Source of the DNA: Climacium dendroides
Taxonomy: Eukaryota; Streptophyta; Bryopsida; Hypnales; Climaciaceae
DNA: 64,000 nt
Assembly (NCBI GenBank): GCA_950106755.1
Contig: OX467092.1
Span: forward strand, 5,518,001 to 5,582,000
Direction of reading: 5' to 3'
The stretch's first letter is position 1, and every line of letters begins with the position of its first letter. The notes below the pieces were generated by a model that saw only the letters and a program-made list of their open reading frames with translations, was not told where the DNA came from and did no database searches. A program made the translations under genes and the position numbers. This document shows positions 36,091-47,825 of the stretch, in pieces.

Positions 36091-36380
36091 AGAAAAACTT
36101 TACAATATTCATTCTTTAATAAATTGTTAAATTGTTGATAGCTCTAAGATAGAATCGTGGCATGATAAATAATCTCAATAGTGAGATTGTTGTAGAAATC
36201 AAACCAAACCATTTGCAATTTTTTGTTTTTGAAAAGTTGTGAAAATTGAGTTAAAAAATGAGTTCCAAAAGTTATATCTTGAAAAAAAAATGCTTTGATT
36301 GCTTGAAAAATAAGATTCTCCATAACTTTCTCATTGCTGATCCAAATAGAATGAATCAAAACTTTCCATGAGACATAAGC
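36090..36380 (-). repeat. Inverted partner of the dispersed repeat at 6,290-6,660
   Basis: The reverse complement reads 'ttttgattcattctatttggat', followed by 'caatctcactattgagatt', in the same order as at 6,310-6,520. It is a non-coding dispersed repeat. Confidence 0.55.
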
Positions 36381-36902
36381 CCTAACTTTCTCGGAAGCCC
36401 TAACTTTCATTCCCAAGCACCAATTGAATTAAAAATTATATTCTCAGAAAGCTAATCAGTTTTCCTTATCTTCGAAAAAACAATTCAGAAAATCTTCCCA
36501 AAAATTGAGATCATAAGTTACCTGTCCAAACCTTCAATAGTCTTGGAAGTTTCTCTTTGGTACATAATGTTAGAATTAAATTTCATGATGGTTTCAGCCT
36601 TTGGAATATGGTGCTGAGGGACTATCCACAATGTGGCATGCATAACATAATGGGTAAGTTCTCAAACCTCCTTGACACTCCATATGATGGCCTCTGTACC
36701 CTCTAGACATGAATAATTCAATGAGTAAGACATGTGGCTACAATTGGAGCACCAAAAACAATTCATGCAATTGGAACAGTTGAGATGCAGCTTGGTTGCA
36801 AAGAATACTGATAGTAACTGAGACAAAATGATATGCATGAATGCTAGTAAGGGTATGCCAATTGCATCTAAGGATCCAATGAAACATCTACTGGACATTT
36901 AT

Positions 36903-39623
36903 CTAGTAAATACAGTCTGTGATGAATGGTTTCACTATACGAATGAAGTCATCAGTTTGCATTCCCAGTTTCAAATCCACCTCTCCTCCGCCAAGCCAAA
37001 AAAATCTTGGACTGAGCTTTACAATAGCGTCTGAAAGAATGACCTGCACCATAAGATTATCCAGAAAATTTGTGAGTACAAAAACAGTCTTCGTATATAA
37101 CCCAATGCATCCCCTTGTCTGCAGTTCAATTAAGACACTCGTGACATCAGAAGTAGCTGCAAAAGACTTGCTAATCCTGGGAACATCATACAAATGCAAA
37201 GTAAAAGAGGTTGACCGTTGATTCACATTATCTTTAAGCCACTGGGCTACAAGAGAAATTGACAAAGTTCAGGCACAAGAGATGATAGTCATACAACACA
37301 CGGAGCATCAAAACTCACAGGTATGTCCTCGCGCATTCCAATGGGTGTAACAGCATTGTGTTCGAAGCCAGTCAATTTGTTGGACTCTTCCTCCGGAGCA
37401 AGCCGCACTATTGACAAACAGTTAACACAAAGGCAAGTCAGCCAAATAGAATAGGTCAACTGCTACTTCATCAGACGATCCCGAAATCAACCTAATCCAG
37501 CTCATAACATCGTCTACATAATGACTACCCTTTCCTCCATGATCCAACGAAAGTAGCTACACCGATAGATCCGATGAAAATGTAGCTTCATAAATAAATA
37601 GACAGTTGAGAGGGAAACAGATTTTGAATTTAAGTTGCGAGACGTTGACTCTTTTTCGTGCCTAAACAACAAAATTCAACAATGATGTACAAGACACACA
37701 ACTGTAAACAGCCTAACACTGAAGAATTACTCAAGACAAGCGCAAAGGTTTGAAACACTTACAATTGAACCTTTTCTTGGGAATTTTCCCCTCGTTAAGC
37801 GAATGAACAAAAGCTTTAACTTTTTCAGCATTCAGACGTGCTGTATACTGCATCACTAAAAAACAATTCAGCGCAATTGCGGCACACCAAAACAACTAAG
37901 TTGGGAAAAGGGTGAAGTCAGCAGAATCAATCGAATTCCTCCAGTCGCTCTCAGCTCTATGAAGTACTAATGAAAGGCTGCAACTACAACACGAATAGAA
38001 AAATCTGATTCTGAAGCTCATAAATTGCATGTTAACCAGTGACTCATGATAAAGCATCTCTTCTGAAGCATGTACGACTTCGTGTCGATCTAAGTCAATT
38101 GTAAATTCCTCAAACATAAGAGTATGGAGCTATTACCTGTATAACGATGACATAATATTTCGAGTTCTTTCGGTCACTGCAATCCTTCACAGATTCATGA
38201 GCTTGAGTATTTACCTGCATGAGAAGTTGAGATTGTCAGAGTATCCCATAGCTTCTAAATTGCCTCTGTGCCAGCACCAGGCAATATACTGGCTGAACTT
38301 CATAGAAGCCCTTTGCAGGCAATTCATCGAACAGGAAGTTCCTGGATCAAGGAGTGCCTAAATTCTTTTTTGTCCCGACCCTTTAAACTTGAATTCCCAA
38401 AGAAGAAATAATGATTGGCTACTTCAGGTATTTGTTTTCATAGATCCAGAGCACGCATGACTGAAAATCTCGCAAAGGCACAAGAATTTAGAGAAGAAGG
38501 CCTTCATGCAAAAATGAAGACTCCAAAGCCTCACCATCACGATGCTTTTGCAAAGATGGTCCACGGACACAGCACCTAGAAGGTCTCTTCGTTCTTCGTA
38601 GGTCCTCTCATAATAATCGGAAGGAACTGACTTGAAAATAAACTCAGCAGCGCTTGCAGCTCGTAAAATATTTGAAAGCCGTTGTTCGACAGTCTGCCCC
38701 ATCCATGTAAAAAAACCAGTTACTCACGAAACTGACGGAATTCAATAATAGCGGACTATGAAGTAGCAATACCAAAAGACAGAACAAGAATCAAACAAAC
38801 AAAGCATCGGGACTAGGGAATTATTGGAACACCAAACAGTGCTACCAGAGAATGGAATCTTCAGATTTATCCCATTCCTCAGATTAAATTTCGTTTTCAT
38901 TGCCTTACACTATCTTGTTCTAGATTCTGTGTTCAAAGGTAACTACGCTTAAAAAGCTACACTTTAGGCGTTGAGAATATTTACTATTATCCCAAAGGTC
39001 AAATATTTATATAGTTTTCGTAGCAAATCGAAGAGTATTCAAATTCAGCAACGAATTATACATTATTGAGAAACTATATGCAAAAAATATAAGGATTCAA
39101 ATTATAATTGGTTGATGTCCTCTAACTGACACAAGCTCCCACATTGAAGAGGCTTTCATCCTCAAAATCAACATGTACTCGTCCTGCACGATTTTAGGGT
39201 GTCTCAATTCGATCCGTGTCTCAATCAGGTTCCTCTACCGTAAAGACTCTGCACTTAAGCAGTAAGTACACATCCAAAGATTGAGAAAACGTTCAAAACG
39301 CTCAAGTTTAATATTGAACTAGGAATGGGAAACAGAATTACACGATTTTCATCGGTTTTCAGGTAACCTTGACACCAAAAGAAATGTCAAATATCACGGC
39401 GACGTCAATTCATCCTTACCTCGCCGTCGCAACTCTCCTTCGGAACACGGTGCTCATCGCCATTTTCTAAAGCGGCACCAGCAGCTCCTCTCGATCCCAA
39501 CTTTGAAGCATCCGAAAGTCGAAGCTCCAAACTGAAAATCGACTCGAGGATACGAGATTGGCGCTTCTCCAGGACATCGGCTGAGGCAGGAAGCTGCTGC
39601 CTCGGCTCCTGCCCCTCCGCCAT
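36903..39623 (-). CDS. YbaK/prolyl-tRNA-editing-domain protein, 251 aa, six exons
   Basis: The exons, in minus-strand order, are 39,623-39,420 (ATG), 38,693-38,535, 38,214-38,137, 37,847-37,763, 37,407-37,319 and 37,043-36,903 (TAG). Donors are gtaagg, gtgagg, gtaata, gtaagt and gtgagt. Acceptors are ggcag, tgcag, tgcag, aatag and tgcag. All phases join, giving 251 aa. Residues ~17-40 form a short coiled coil (VLEKRQSRILESIFSLELRL). A helical segment follows with SNILRAASAAEFIFKSVPSDYY. The rest is YbaK-like, with YYVIVIQ, NEGKIPKKRF, LTGFEHNAVTPIGM and FFWLGGGEVDLKLGM. In this superfamily the domain hydrolyses mischarged aminoacyl-tRNA (Ala- or Cys-tRNA) in trans. The fusion of an N-terminal coiled coil to a YbaK domain matches uncharacterised plant proteins. 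The substrate is not known. The gene appears intact and functional. Confidence 0.92.
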
Positions 39624-39904
39624 TTCAAAAGAAGCAAATCACTGACGCATTAACGTATTCAATGACCACAAATCAACAAATTCATAACAAGAACGTAATT
39701 TCATAAGCTTGATTGGAATCAATGTAAGTACTTGAAATTTGAATACCGTCGGCTCGTTTCGGCACAAACCCTAAAACTCTTGCGGAGGATCGTTCGCTAG
39801 ATTCCCTCATTGCACCAATTTTAAGGGATTCGTCATCCATTCGTTTGATGATGAAATTCATTTGATGGTACAGAAAATTCATGCCTTAAATTTGGCTATT
39901 TGTT

Positions 39905-40117
39905 TTGTTTTGTTTGTTATGTTGAGATCTCCTAGACCATGCATCCCCCACTTGCGTTCTTGGTGTTGTCGGAAAGCTCTCAGCAAGGAGGGGTGCAAGG
40001 GTTTTGTTTTGTGTTGTTTGAACCTACGGTGAAAAAATTATTGAATTTTGAAGTTTTTACGAACTAAAAAATTGAAAAATTACTTTTACTTTTGTTTTGA
40101 CTCTAGCAACAACACAA
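39905..40117 (+). repeat. Copy of the dispersed ~150-bp repeat with a (TTTTG) head
   Basis: The copy begins TTTGTTTTGTTTTGTTTGTT (from 39,900), then 'atgttgagatctcc', the 'gtcggaaagctctcagcaaggaggggtgca' core and the 'actaaaaaattgaaaaattacttttactttt' tail. It continues after the inserted hairpin at 40,226. It is the same family as 47,826-48,330. Confidence 0.8.
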
Positions 40118-40125
40118 GGCACACT

Positions 40126-40225
40126 CATGGTTGTCATACTGGACAAGTTACTAGAGTTACTATTCATCAAATGTACTTGAGAGGTACATTTGATGAATAG
40201 TAACTTGTCCAGTATGACAACCATG
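40126..40225. mobile_element. 100-bp foldback MITE with perfect 8-bp target duplication (hAT-like)
   Basis: The element is almost entirely an inverted repeat. The left arm CATGGTTGTCATACTGGACA (40,126 on) is mirrored exactly by the right arm ending at 40,225, over about 43 bases. The left arm has a 9-base extra block (AGAGTTACT) and the loop is about 7 bases. GGCACACT flanks it on both sides (40,118-40,125 and 40,226-40,233). An 8-bp duplication and a C/A-start terminus fit the hAT superfamily. It interrupts a copy of the dispersed ~150-bp repeat, which confirms it is an insertion. Confidence 0.9.
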
Positions 40226-40239
40226 GGCACACTAGTCAT

Positions 40240-42530
40240 GTAAGATAATGGAACCTATTCTAGTCCCTCTAAGAAATTTGTCTTTCTTTTGTTATCAATA
40301 GTCATAATTGATTAATTTGTCTTGATCAATCTTTTAAAAAAAAACTTTGGAGGAAAAAAATTACTTCAAAATTATTTCTTTCAATTTTTTAAAGATTATT
40401 TGAACTGAAAATTCAATAGCTACTAAACTATTAGTATCCCTAGACATGTATAAAAATCATTCTTCAAAAAGTAGGAATTCAAAGAATGAGAATCTATTAG
40501 TTTCTCCAAAGATAAATATACTTCATCACAATTGGATTGTAAACAAGTTGATTTTGGATAAAAAATAAGGCTTAGGAATGGAGAAGGAGAAGGGAGATGG
40601 TATGTTCTACTTTACCAACATTATGTCTTTAACCCCTAAAAGCTCAACTATCCCCTTAGTAGATGATAAATGTTGAAAATATTATACTTCATCATCCAAT
40701 TAATTCTCATTGAAGAAGCTTCAAGAAATATCATGTAATATATTAATAGAAAGAAGAAAGAATGTCCTTAATGAATCAATGACATGAAAATTTCAAGATG
40801 CTTTGCCTCATTTTGAAGACATTTCCAATGGTATATTATACACCTCAAAATTTTCAAAATGGCAATTGCCAGAAAAAAAATTGTAGTCATTTCAGAACTG
40901 CACAGAATGGTGGTCAAAATAACTATAGTTGATTTTCACTTCGAGATTCTTTAACAATTTTTATTATACTATTATTAAAGAAACACGAGTGTTTGTTTAA
41001 CAACCTACAACTATAGTCAATAACATATTTCATAAACCTTGAACCCATCCACTAAACCTCAAAAAACAACTAATGTCTTCAGTTACCTAAAACATTGTTT
41101 AGGAAACTATACTCTTATAAAGAAAGGAGTTTAAGTTTGTTATATAAACCAATAGTCTACACTAATGCTGCTATTACTTTAGCCTAAATCCAAAGAACTC
41201 GGATTAGGATTTATAAACCATAGAAAGAGATATTGAAGGAAAATGAAATAAGAAGTAAAATAGCAACACTGAGAATTATTATTTAAGACTCTTGGACATG
41301 ATGTCTACTAATACACATTCAACAAATTATTGGACCCTACTAGCAAGAGAAAATAATTTATGTATACTTTTGAATGTATTATTTGGACACTGTAAATATA
41401 AATTGTGAATTTTTAAAGTTAGAGCCGACTATAAATGTACCTAGTATCAACACCAAGGTCTGATATTCAAATGTAGTACATCCTTGTAACTACATTTATC
41501 TACTTCCCAAGATTTTTCAAGATTTTAGACATGACAATTGAAGATGTTGCTACCTTAGTAATTGTATAATATGTAATATTTGTGAGTAATGCATAGGATG
41601 TTCTTCATAATCTCCTTTAACACTAAAAATTTTAGACTTTTTTTTTATGTCTTTCCAATTATGCAAATTTATAATCTCTATGGTCCACTAATGCTTACCA
41701 AATGGAGTTGCGTATCATGTTTTTGCAAAAGTTAGTCTAGAAAGCTCTTTTGTGACCATCCAATTGAAAACATTTGTTTATTCCCTTTCTAATGTTTCTA
41801 TAGTCAACACCAAGAATTTAAGTAATACTTCTACAAGTTGAAGTTGTTGGTGAGGCAATAAAAGTGTAAATGATGTCCTTTGCAATCATATATTAATTGA
41901 TTTTTGCCCAATTAAATAGGTAACAATTCCACTCTTCAAGTTTTCTATAATAATTAGATTTTGTTTAATTACATTGAGATCAACCACGAAAAAAAGGAAC
42001 AACATTTTTAAAATAATTGTAGCTGTATCCCAAAAACTTCACAATAAATTCATTCCAAATATGAATGTGTAAACCTTTCAATTGCTCAACAAAGAACAAA
42101 GCAATTTTGTGGCTTACTTTTGTACTAAATTGTTGGACTAATTTGTTGATGTTGTAAAAAATACAAGGGTCAATAGAGGGAGTTTTTCCTAACAACTTGA
42201 TGTCCTTAGCATTAGCTGTTGTAGTGATGGCTTATATCTTACTAAGCTTCCACTTTCTACAACATCGTGTCTACTCACAACTAATAGCCAATCTTTTTTG
42301 TATTGAAGATGTAAGAAAAGTCTCTCTCTTTGTATTGAATTTTGCCTCCAATTCATTGTAAGTGTTTTTATCTCTACCCTTGAGATGAAATGATTACAAC
42401 CTTATTTTTGTTAATTCAAGTTTATAAGGTCCAAGTTTAAAGGTCTATTTGCTTGTCTAATCAACCATCCAAGAAATGAACAAGTATTGTTCATCTCTAA
42501 ATCCTAAGAATGCAAAGTTTTCACCTATTA
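40240..42530. other. AT-rich intergenic DNA, nothing recognised
   Basis: No frame, tandem repeat or terminal repeat that I can support occurs in this stretch. Confidence 0.4.
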
Positions 42531-42982
42531 TACTACTAAAATCATAAGTCCTTCTATAATATCACAAATGCTACCATTAATACTAGGGGCTCGTGCTTGC
42601 TATGCTATGCATTCATTGTATCACATATTAGTAAAAATTTGATATATTTGAATAAAATGCATGATAATGATTTTGACAAGTCTTTAAAATAATTTTTTTA
42701 AATATTTTGTAAAAATATTTTCAATCATGTATATATAGAAATCGTATTTTCACACAATGTGATATTACAGAAATAGAGTAGTAGTTTGCAATCACTTCTA
42801 TAATATCATCTTTTACAAAGGGTGATATTATAGAAATAATATTGTTGTTGCGATTAAGGTGATATTAAAGAGGATCCATAGGATGATATTATAGAGGTAG
42901 CAAATCCATTGCTTCTCTTGGCTTTACACTTCTTTGCACTTCTATGATTTTGTACTTTTGTGAACTTTGAGCTTTCATGATT

Positions 42983-43210
42983 TCAATTTTCTATTGCTAC
43001 TACCAAATGATTTGAGAAATTTATTAAATTAAACCAATTTTGGATTTCACAACAATTAAATTGTTTACGAAACTTTTGAAATTTACAAGTTTTTCCTTTA
43101 AATTCTTCTATTTGGGTTGCCATTGTTTGTAACAATTGAATTAAATTTCTAATGCATTCTAATGTATATGTATTTTTTACCATATTCATCATTGCATATA
43201 TTTCATTCAT
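42983..43210 (-). other. Small ORF 1 of the triplicated unit (75 codons)
   Basis: An open frame from ATG encodes a charged, probably helical peptide (EIYAMMNMVKNTYTLECIRN; MATQIEEFKG; FNCCEIQNWFN). The same frame is open in the two neighbouring units. No known family is recognised. It may be a relic coding exon carried by the element or a chance frame. Confidence 0.3.
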
Positions 43211-43891
43211 TATTCATTAAATTTCTATTTTTTATTTCAGTATATGCTTATTTATTAAAAAAATTATATGAAGATTTTAGTAATTTTTATCTGAAGATTT
43301 ATTGAAATTCTTGCTCTGCATTCTATTTAATACATAAAAATTCTAATGAAATTCTAATGGTGAATGCGTAGTATAGCAAGCACCAACCGCTAGTCATATT
43401 ACTAAAATCATAAGTCCCTCTGTAATATCACAAATGCTACCATTAATACTAGGGGCTTGTGCTTGCTATGCTACGCATTCATTGTATCACATATTAGTAA
43501 AAATTTGATATATTTGAACAGAGTGCATGATAATGATTTCAATAAGTCTTTAAAATAATTATTTAAATATTTTGTAAAAATATTTTCAATCATGCATATA
43601 TAGAAATTGTATTTTCACACAATGTGATATTACAAAAATAGAGTAGCAATTCGCAATCACTTCTATAATATCCCTTTTTACAAAGGATGATATTATAGAA
43701 ATAATATAGTCGTTGCAATTGAGGTGATATTAAAGAAGATCAATATGGTGATATTATAAAGGTAGCAATTCCATTGCTTTTTTTGGCTTTATATCTCTTT
43801 TGTATTTCTATGATTTTGTGCTTTTTTGAGCTTTGAGCTTTCATGATTTCAATTTTCTATTGCCACTACCAAATGATTTTGAGAAATTTAT

Positions 43892-44080
43892 TCAATTGAA
43901 GCGATTTTGGGTTCCACAACAATTAAGTTGTTCACAAAGTTTTTGAGATTTATAAGTTTTTTTTTTCAATTCTTCAATTTGGATTGCCACTTTTTGTAAC
44001 AATGGAATTAAATTTCTAATGCATTCTAATGTATGTGTATCTTTTATAGTATTTACCAATGCATATATTTCATTCATCAT
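43892..44080 (-). other. Small ORF 2 of the triplicated unit (62 codons)
   Basis: This is the equivalent of the frame at 42,983-43,210, with many amino-acid differences (for example EIYALVNTIKDTHTLECIRN) and an earlier stop after QNRFN. It is the shortest of the three copies. Confidence 0.3.
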
Positions 44081-44716
44081 TCAATAAATTTCTATTGTAC
44101 ATTTCAATATATGTTTACTTATAAAAAAAAATTATACAAAGATTTTAGTCATTTTTATTTGAAGATTTATTGAAATTTTTATTTTGCATTCTATCTAATA
44201 CATAAATTTTTTTTATAAAATTCTAATGATGAATGCGTAGCATAGCAAGTGCCAACCGCTAGTCATACTACTAAAATCATAAGTCCCTCTATAATATCAC
44301 AAATGCTACCATTAATACTAGGGGCTTGTGCTTGCTATGCTACGCATTCATTGTATCACATATCTGTAAAAATTTGATATATTTGAATAGAATGCACGAT
44401 AATGATTTCAATAAGCTTTTAAAATAATTATTTTAATTATTTTATAAAAATATTTCCAATCATGCATACATAAAAATCATATTTTTACACAATGTGATAT
44501 TACTAAAATAGAGTAGCAGTTCACAATCACCTATGCAATATTACTTTTTACAAAGGGTGATATTATAGAAATAATATAGTTGTTGCAATTGAGGTGATAT
44601 TAAAGAGGATCAATATGGTGATATTATAAAGTTAGCAATTCCATTGCTTTTTTTGGTTTTACACTTCTTTTGCATTTCTATGATTTTGTGCTTTTGTGAG
44701 CTTTAAGCTTCTGATT

Positions 44717-44947
44717 TCAATTTTCTATTGCTACTACCAAATGATTTGAGAAATTTATTAGATTGAACCAATTTTGGATCTCACAACAATTAAATTGTTC
44801 ACAAAGCTTTTGAGATTTACAAGTTCTTCCTTTAAATTCTTCTATTTGGGTTGCCATTTTTTGTAACAATTCAGTCAAATTTCTAATGCATTCTAGTGTA
44901 TATGTATCTTTTACCATATTCATCATTGCATGTATTTCATTCATCAT
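44717..44947 (-). other. Small ORF 3 of the triplicated unit (76 codons)
   Basis: This is the equivalent frame in the third unit, with the same C-terminus as copy 1 (INFSNHLVVAIEN) and similar length. Most differences from copy 1 look like scattered substitutions. Confidence 0.3.
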
Positions 44948-45134
44948 TCATTAAATTTCTATTGTTTATTTCAATATATGCTTATTTATAAAAAAAATTA
45001 TATGAAGATTTTAGTAATTATTATCTAAAGATTTATTGAAATTCTTGCTTTGCATTCTATCTAATACATAAAAAATTTTAATGAAATTCTAATGGTGAAT
45101 GCATAGTATAGCAAACACCAACCACTAGTGGTTT

Positions 45135-46600
45135 ATTAAAAATGCAATAGTTAAGTTTTTTGATTTTTAACCTAGGTCTAATCAAAACTTTAGTCCTCAA
45201 AATTCAAATTACAGTCATTATTTTATTGAGACAAGGAGATTATTTCTATTCATTTGTTCATTTACTTTTATAGTGCTTGAGGATCACTTTAAGATTTCAC
45301 ATGTTGAAGCAGCAACAAGAACTTTTCATCTTTGATAGGAATAACAATCATTTATTGTTTGTATTACCTCATTATATTATTTTAACCTTTGAAAGATAGG
45401 CTAGTGATTGTGGAAATCATCCCTTCTACTATTGCATGAATCATTGGTTGAAAAAAATCCAAAAGTACTTGTTGGAAGTCAAACTATTGTACAAGACTTC
45501 CCCTTTTCACACAAAATTCCAAAGATGAATGGTTGCAATAGTGTTGATGTCCTATTTACCCCTATGTACATATGATGTAAATGACATACAATGTAACGTT
45601 ATTGTTGACATAAAAACATAGGTTATCACATTGAATATCACCTAAAATCCATCACCTAAAACATGGGATTCTTATAGTGCTTGTTGCTTCAATTTATATG
45701 TAGTCTAAAGTGGCTCTTACTCTTGGCAAAGTGTGGTTCCAAACTCCTTGAGTTGCAGTGAGTGATCTTTAGGGTGTGTTGTATGTTAGCATGAAATGAA
45801 ACTAAGTTGGTGCATGATAATTTTAGTTTGTGGTGCAAGCAATCTGATGTGATTTGTTGCAACTCCAAACTTTTTTAGACTGCTTGCTATTAGTTTTTTG
45901 GTGAGTATTCACACTAATTAGGGATAATCACACCTTTTTCAACAATCAAACTTTACAGTAGATTGAAATGTGGGTGGGAGAAAAGGAGAGCCAATGGTCA
46001 ACAATTCTAGGTGAAGAAGATATAATATCTTGTTTGGTGTGTTGACAGTGGATAATGCAAAAGTACTATTATAGAACTGCAAAAATTGGGGTAATAAAAC
46101 TACAATAACAAGACTACCTTATATTGGGGTCAACTTCGTGAGACCCTAAAAGTAATCATTTCTTTTTGCAATGAATTCCCTTTCATTAATTGGATTTAGA
46201 ATTTTTTGAATTTTGTTTTATGTGCTTTGAAATATTTCTTAAACTCTAGCTTCACAACAATATAGACCTAGGCTCAAGCAAATCTTATGTAACCTTTAGG
46301 AGCTAGAGTTCCTTTATTGAATCATGCATGACCTTTTAGGCTTTACTTAGACTTTATTGCACTACTCGGGGCTTTATTAATAGTTACAAGTACTCATGGC
46401 ACAGTATTCGGTACTCACAAGTCATGACTTTGGTGCTATCCGTATGTATATTGTTTTTTATTTTCCATATTTCATCTGTTTTTTTAGGATTCAAATTATT
46501 TTCATTAATATTTTCAACACTATTCAAATATGTCGCATTATAATTTTTGAAAATTTCATTACATGACATTTCTATTTTGAATTATTTTAGAACAAATATG
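45135..46600. other. AT-rich intergenic DNA with one dispersed repeat
   Basis: About 45,405-45,540 resembles 16,950-17,105 (shared 'gtggaaatcat', 'ggaagacaaactactgtagaagac'-like text). Nothing else is recognised. Confidence 0.4.
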
Positions 46601-46626
46601 ACCCGAGCGTTGGATAGACCTAATCA

Positions 46627-47030
46627 TGAAGCAACAACAAAGGGTGAAAGCAATAGCCGAGGGTGAAAGCAACAATAGAGGGTGAAAGCAACAATAGAGG
46701 GTGAAAGCAATAGCAGAGGGTGAAAGCAATAGCAGAGGGTGAAAGTAATAGCAGAGGGTGAAAGCAACAATAGAGGGTGAAAGCAATAGCAGAGGGTGAA
46801 AGTAATAGCAGAGGGTGAAAGCAACAATAGAGGGTGAAAGCAACAATAGAGGGTGAAAGCAATAGCAGAGGGTGAAAGCAACAATAGAGGGTGAAAGCAA
46901 TAGCAGAGGGTGAAAGCAACAATAGAGGGTGAAAGCAATAGCAGAGGGTGAAAGTAATAGCAGAGGGTGAAAGCAATAGCAGAGGGTGAAAGCAACAACA
47001 GAGGGTGAAAGCAACAACAGAGGGTGAGCT
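46627..47030. repeat. 19-bp minisatellite, ~21 units
   Basis: Units alternate between GAAAGCAATAGCAGAGGGT and GAAAGCAACAATAGAGGGT, with a few AGTAATAGC variants. Because 19 is not divisible by 3, and no phase of the unit yields a stop on the minus strand, all three minus frames stay open through the array and give the same 19-residue repeat. These frames are not genes. Confidence 0.95.
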
Positions 47031-47045
47031 TGCGAAGTCTTGGCC

Positions 47046-47270
47046 AAGGTGAACTGATCCCCTCATTGCCCCATTTTACCCCTGGAAAAAACGCTATGGA
47101 ATTTTTTATTTGCAATCAGATGATTTTTTCTACAAATTCTGAATTCTGATTTGCAATCAGCCGCCCCAAATTAACTAGGGGCAGTGTAGAAATATAAAAA
47201 AATAAGGGGCTTTTTTACACAATTAACCCTGGCTAAGGCAATGACGGGGTCAGTTCTCCCTCGCTGCGAA
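47046..47270. mobile_element. MITE with inverted ends (family A, second member)
   Basis: The left end AAGGTGAACTGATCCCCTCA (continuing TTGCC) is mirrored by GGCAATGACGGGGTCAGTTC-TCCCT at about 47,243-47,270, with a few mismatches. The element is about 225 bp and AT-rich inside. The ends resemble the element at 20,519-20,760. It directly abuts the minisatellite. Confidence 0.6.
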
Positions 47271-47423
47271 AGTCTTCTGCATGTCCATTCTTTTGCTCCA
47301 TAATTCTGCCAAGGCAAGCCAGCAAGTCCCCCCAAATAAAATCAGGCAGGCTATGGTTTCCATCTGCTGTAACGCTCATATTGACTGATCAAATCCTTTG
47401 AAATCTCTCCTATTAAGACAGGT

Positions 47424-47824
47424 GTTTTGTTTTGTTTTGTTTTGTTTTGTTTTGTTTTGTTTTGTTTTGTTTTGTTTTGTTTTGTTTTGTTTTGTTTTGT
47501 TTTGTTTTGTTTTGTTTTGTTTTGTTTTGTTTTGTTTTGTTTTGTTTTGTTTTGTTTTGTTTTGTTTTGTTTTGTTTTGTTTTGTTTTGTTTTGTTTTGT
47601 TTTGTTTTGTTTTGTTTTGTTTTGTTTTGTTTTGTTTTGTTTTGTTTTGTTTTGTTTTGTTTTGTTTTGTTTTGTTTTGTTTTGTTTTGTTTTGTTTTGT
47701 TTTGTTTTGTTTTGTTTTGTTTTGTTTTGTTTTGTTTTGTTTTGTTTTGTTTTGTTTTGTTTTGTTTTGTTTGTTTGTTTGTTTGTTTGTTTGTTTGTTT
47801 GTTTGTTTTGTTTTGTTTTGTTTG
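47424..47824 (+). repeat. (TTTTG)n microsatellite, ~69 units, with a (TTTG)n segment
   Basis: Uninterrupted TTTTG units run from 47,424 to about 47,768, then TTTG units to about 47,805, then four more TTTTG units. The tract is immediately followed by the dispersed repeat at 47,826. Open frames on both strands across it are artefacts. Confidence 0.98.
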
Positions 47825-47825
47825 T

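Larger units (their letters stand above)
42535..45130. repeat. Three tandem copies of an ~867-bp unit with terminal inverted repeats
   Basis: The units start at about 42,535, 43,401 and 44,270 ('actaaaatcataagtcc'), spaced 866 and 869 bp apart. Inside each unit is an ~810-bp segment bounded by imperfect inverted repeats of about 33 bp: ACTAGGGGCTCGTGCTTGCT at the left, and the reverse complement of ...AGCAAGCACCAACCGCTAGT at the right. A ~55-bp linker separates successive segments. Several GTGATATTA-type words recur inside. The structure suggests a TIR transposon (MULE- or hAT-like ends) amplified by unequal crossing-over. No transposase is seen. Confidence 0.85.

Noticed and set aside
46559..47115. 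Three ~150-codon minus frames with Leu/Ser/Pro-rich repeats
   Set aside because: All come from the 19-bp minisatellite read in three frames.
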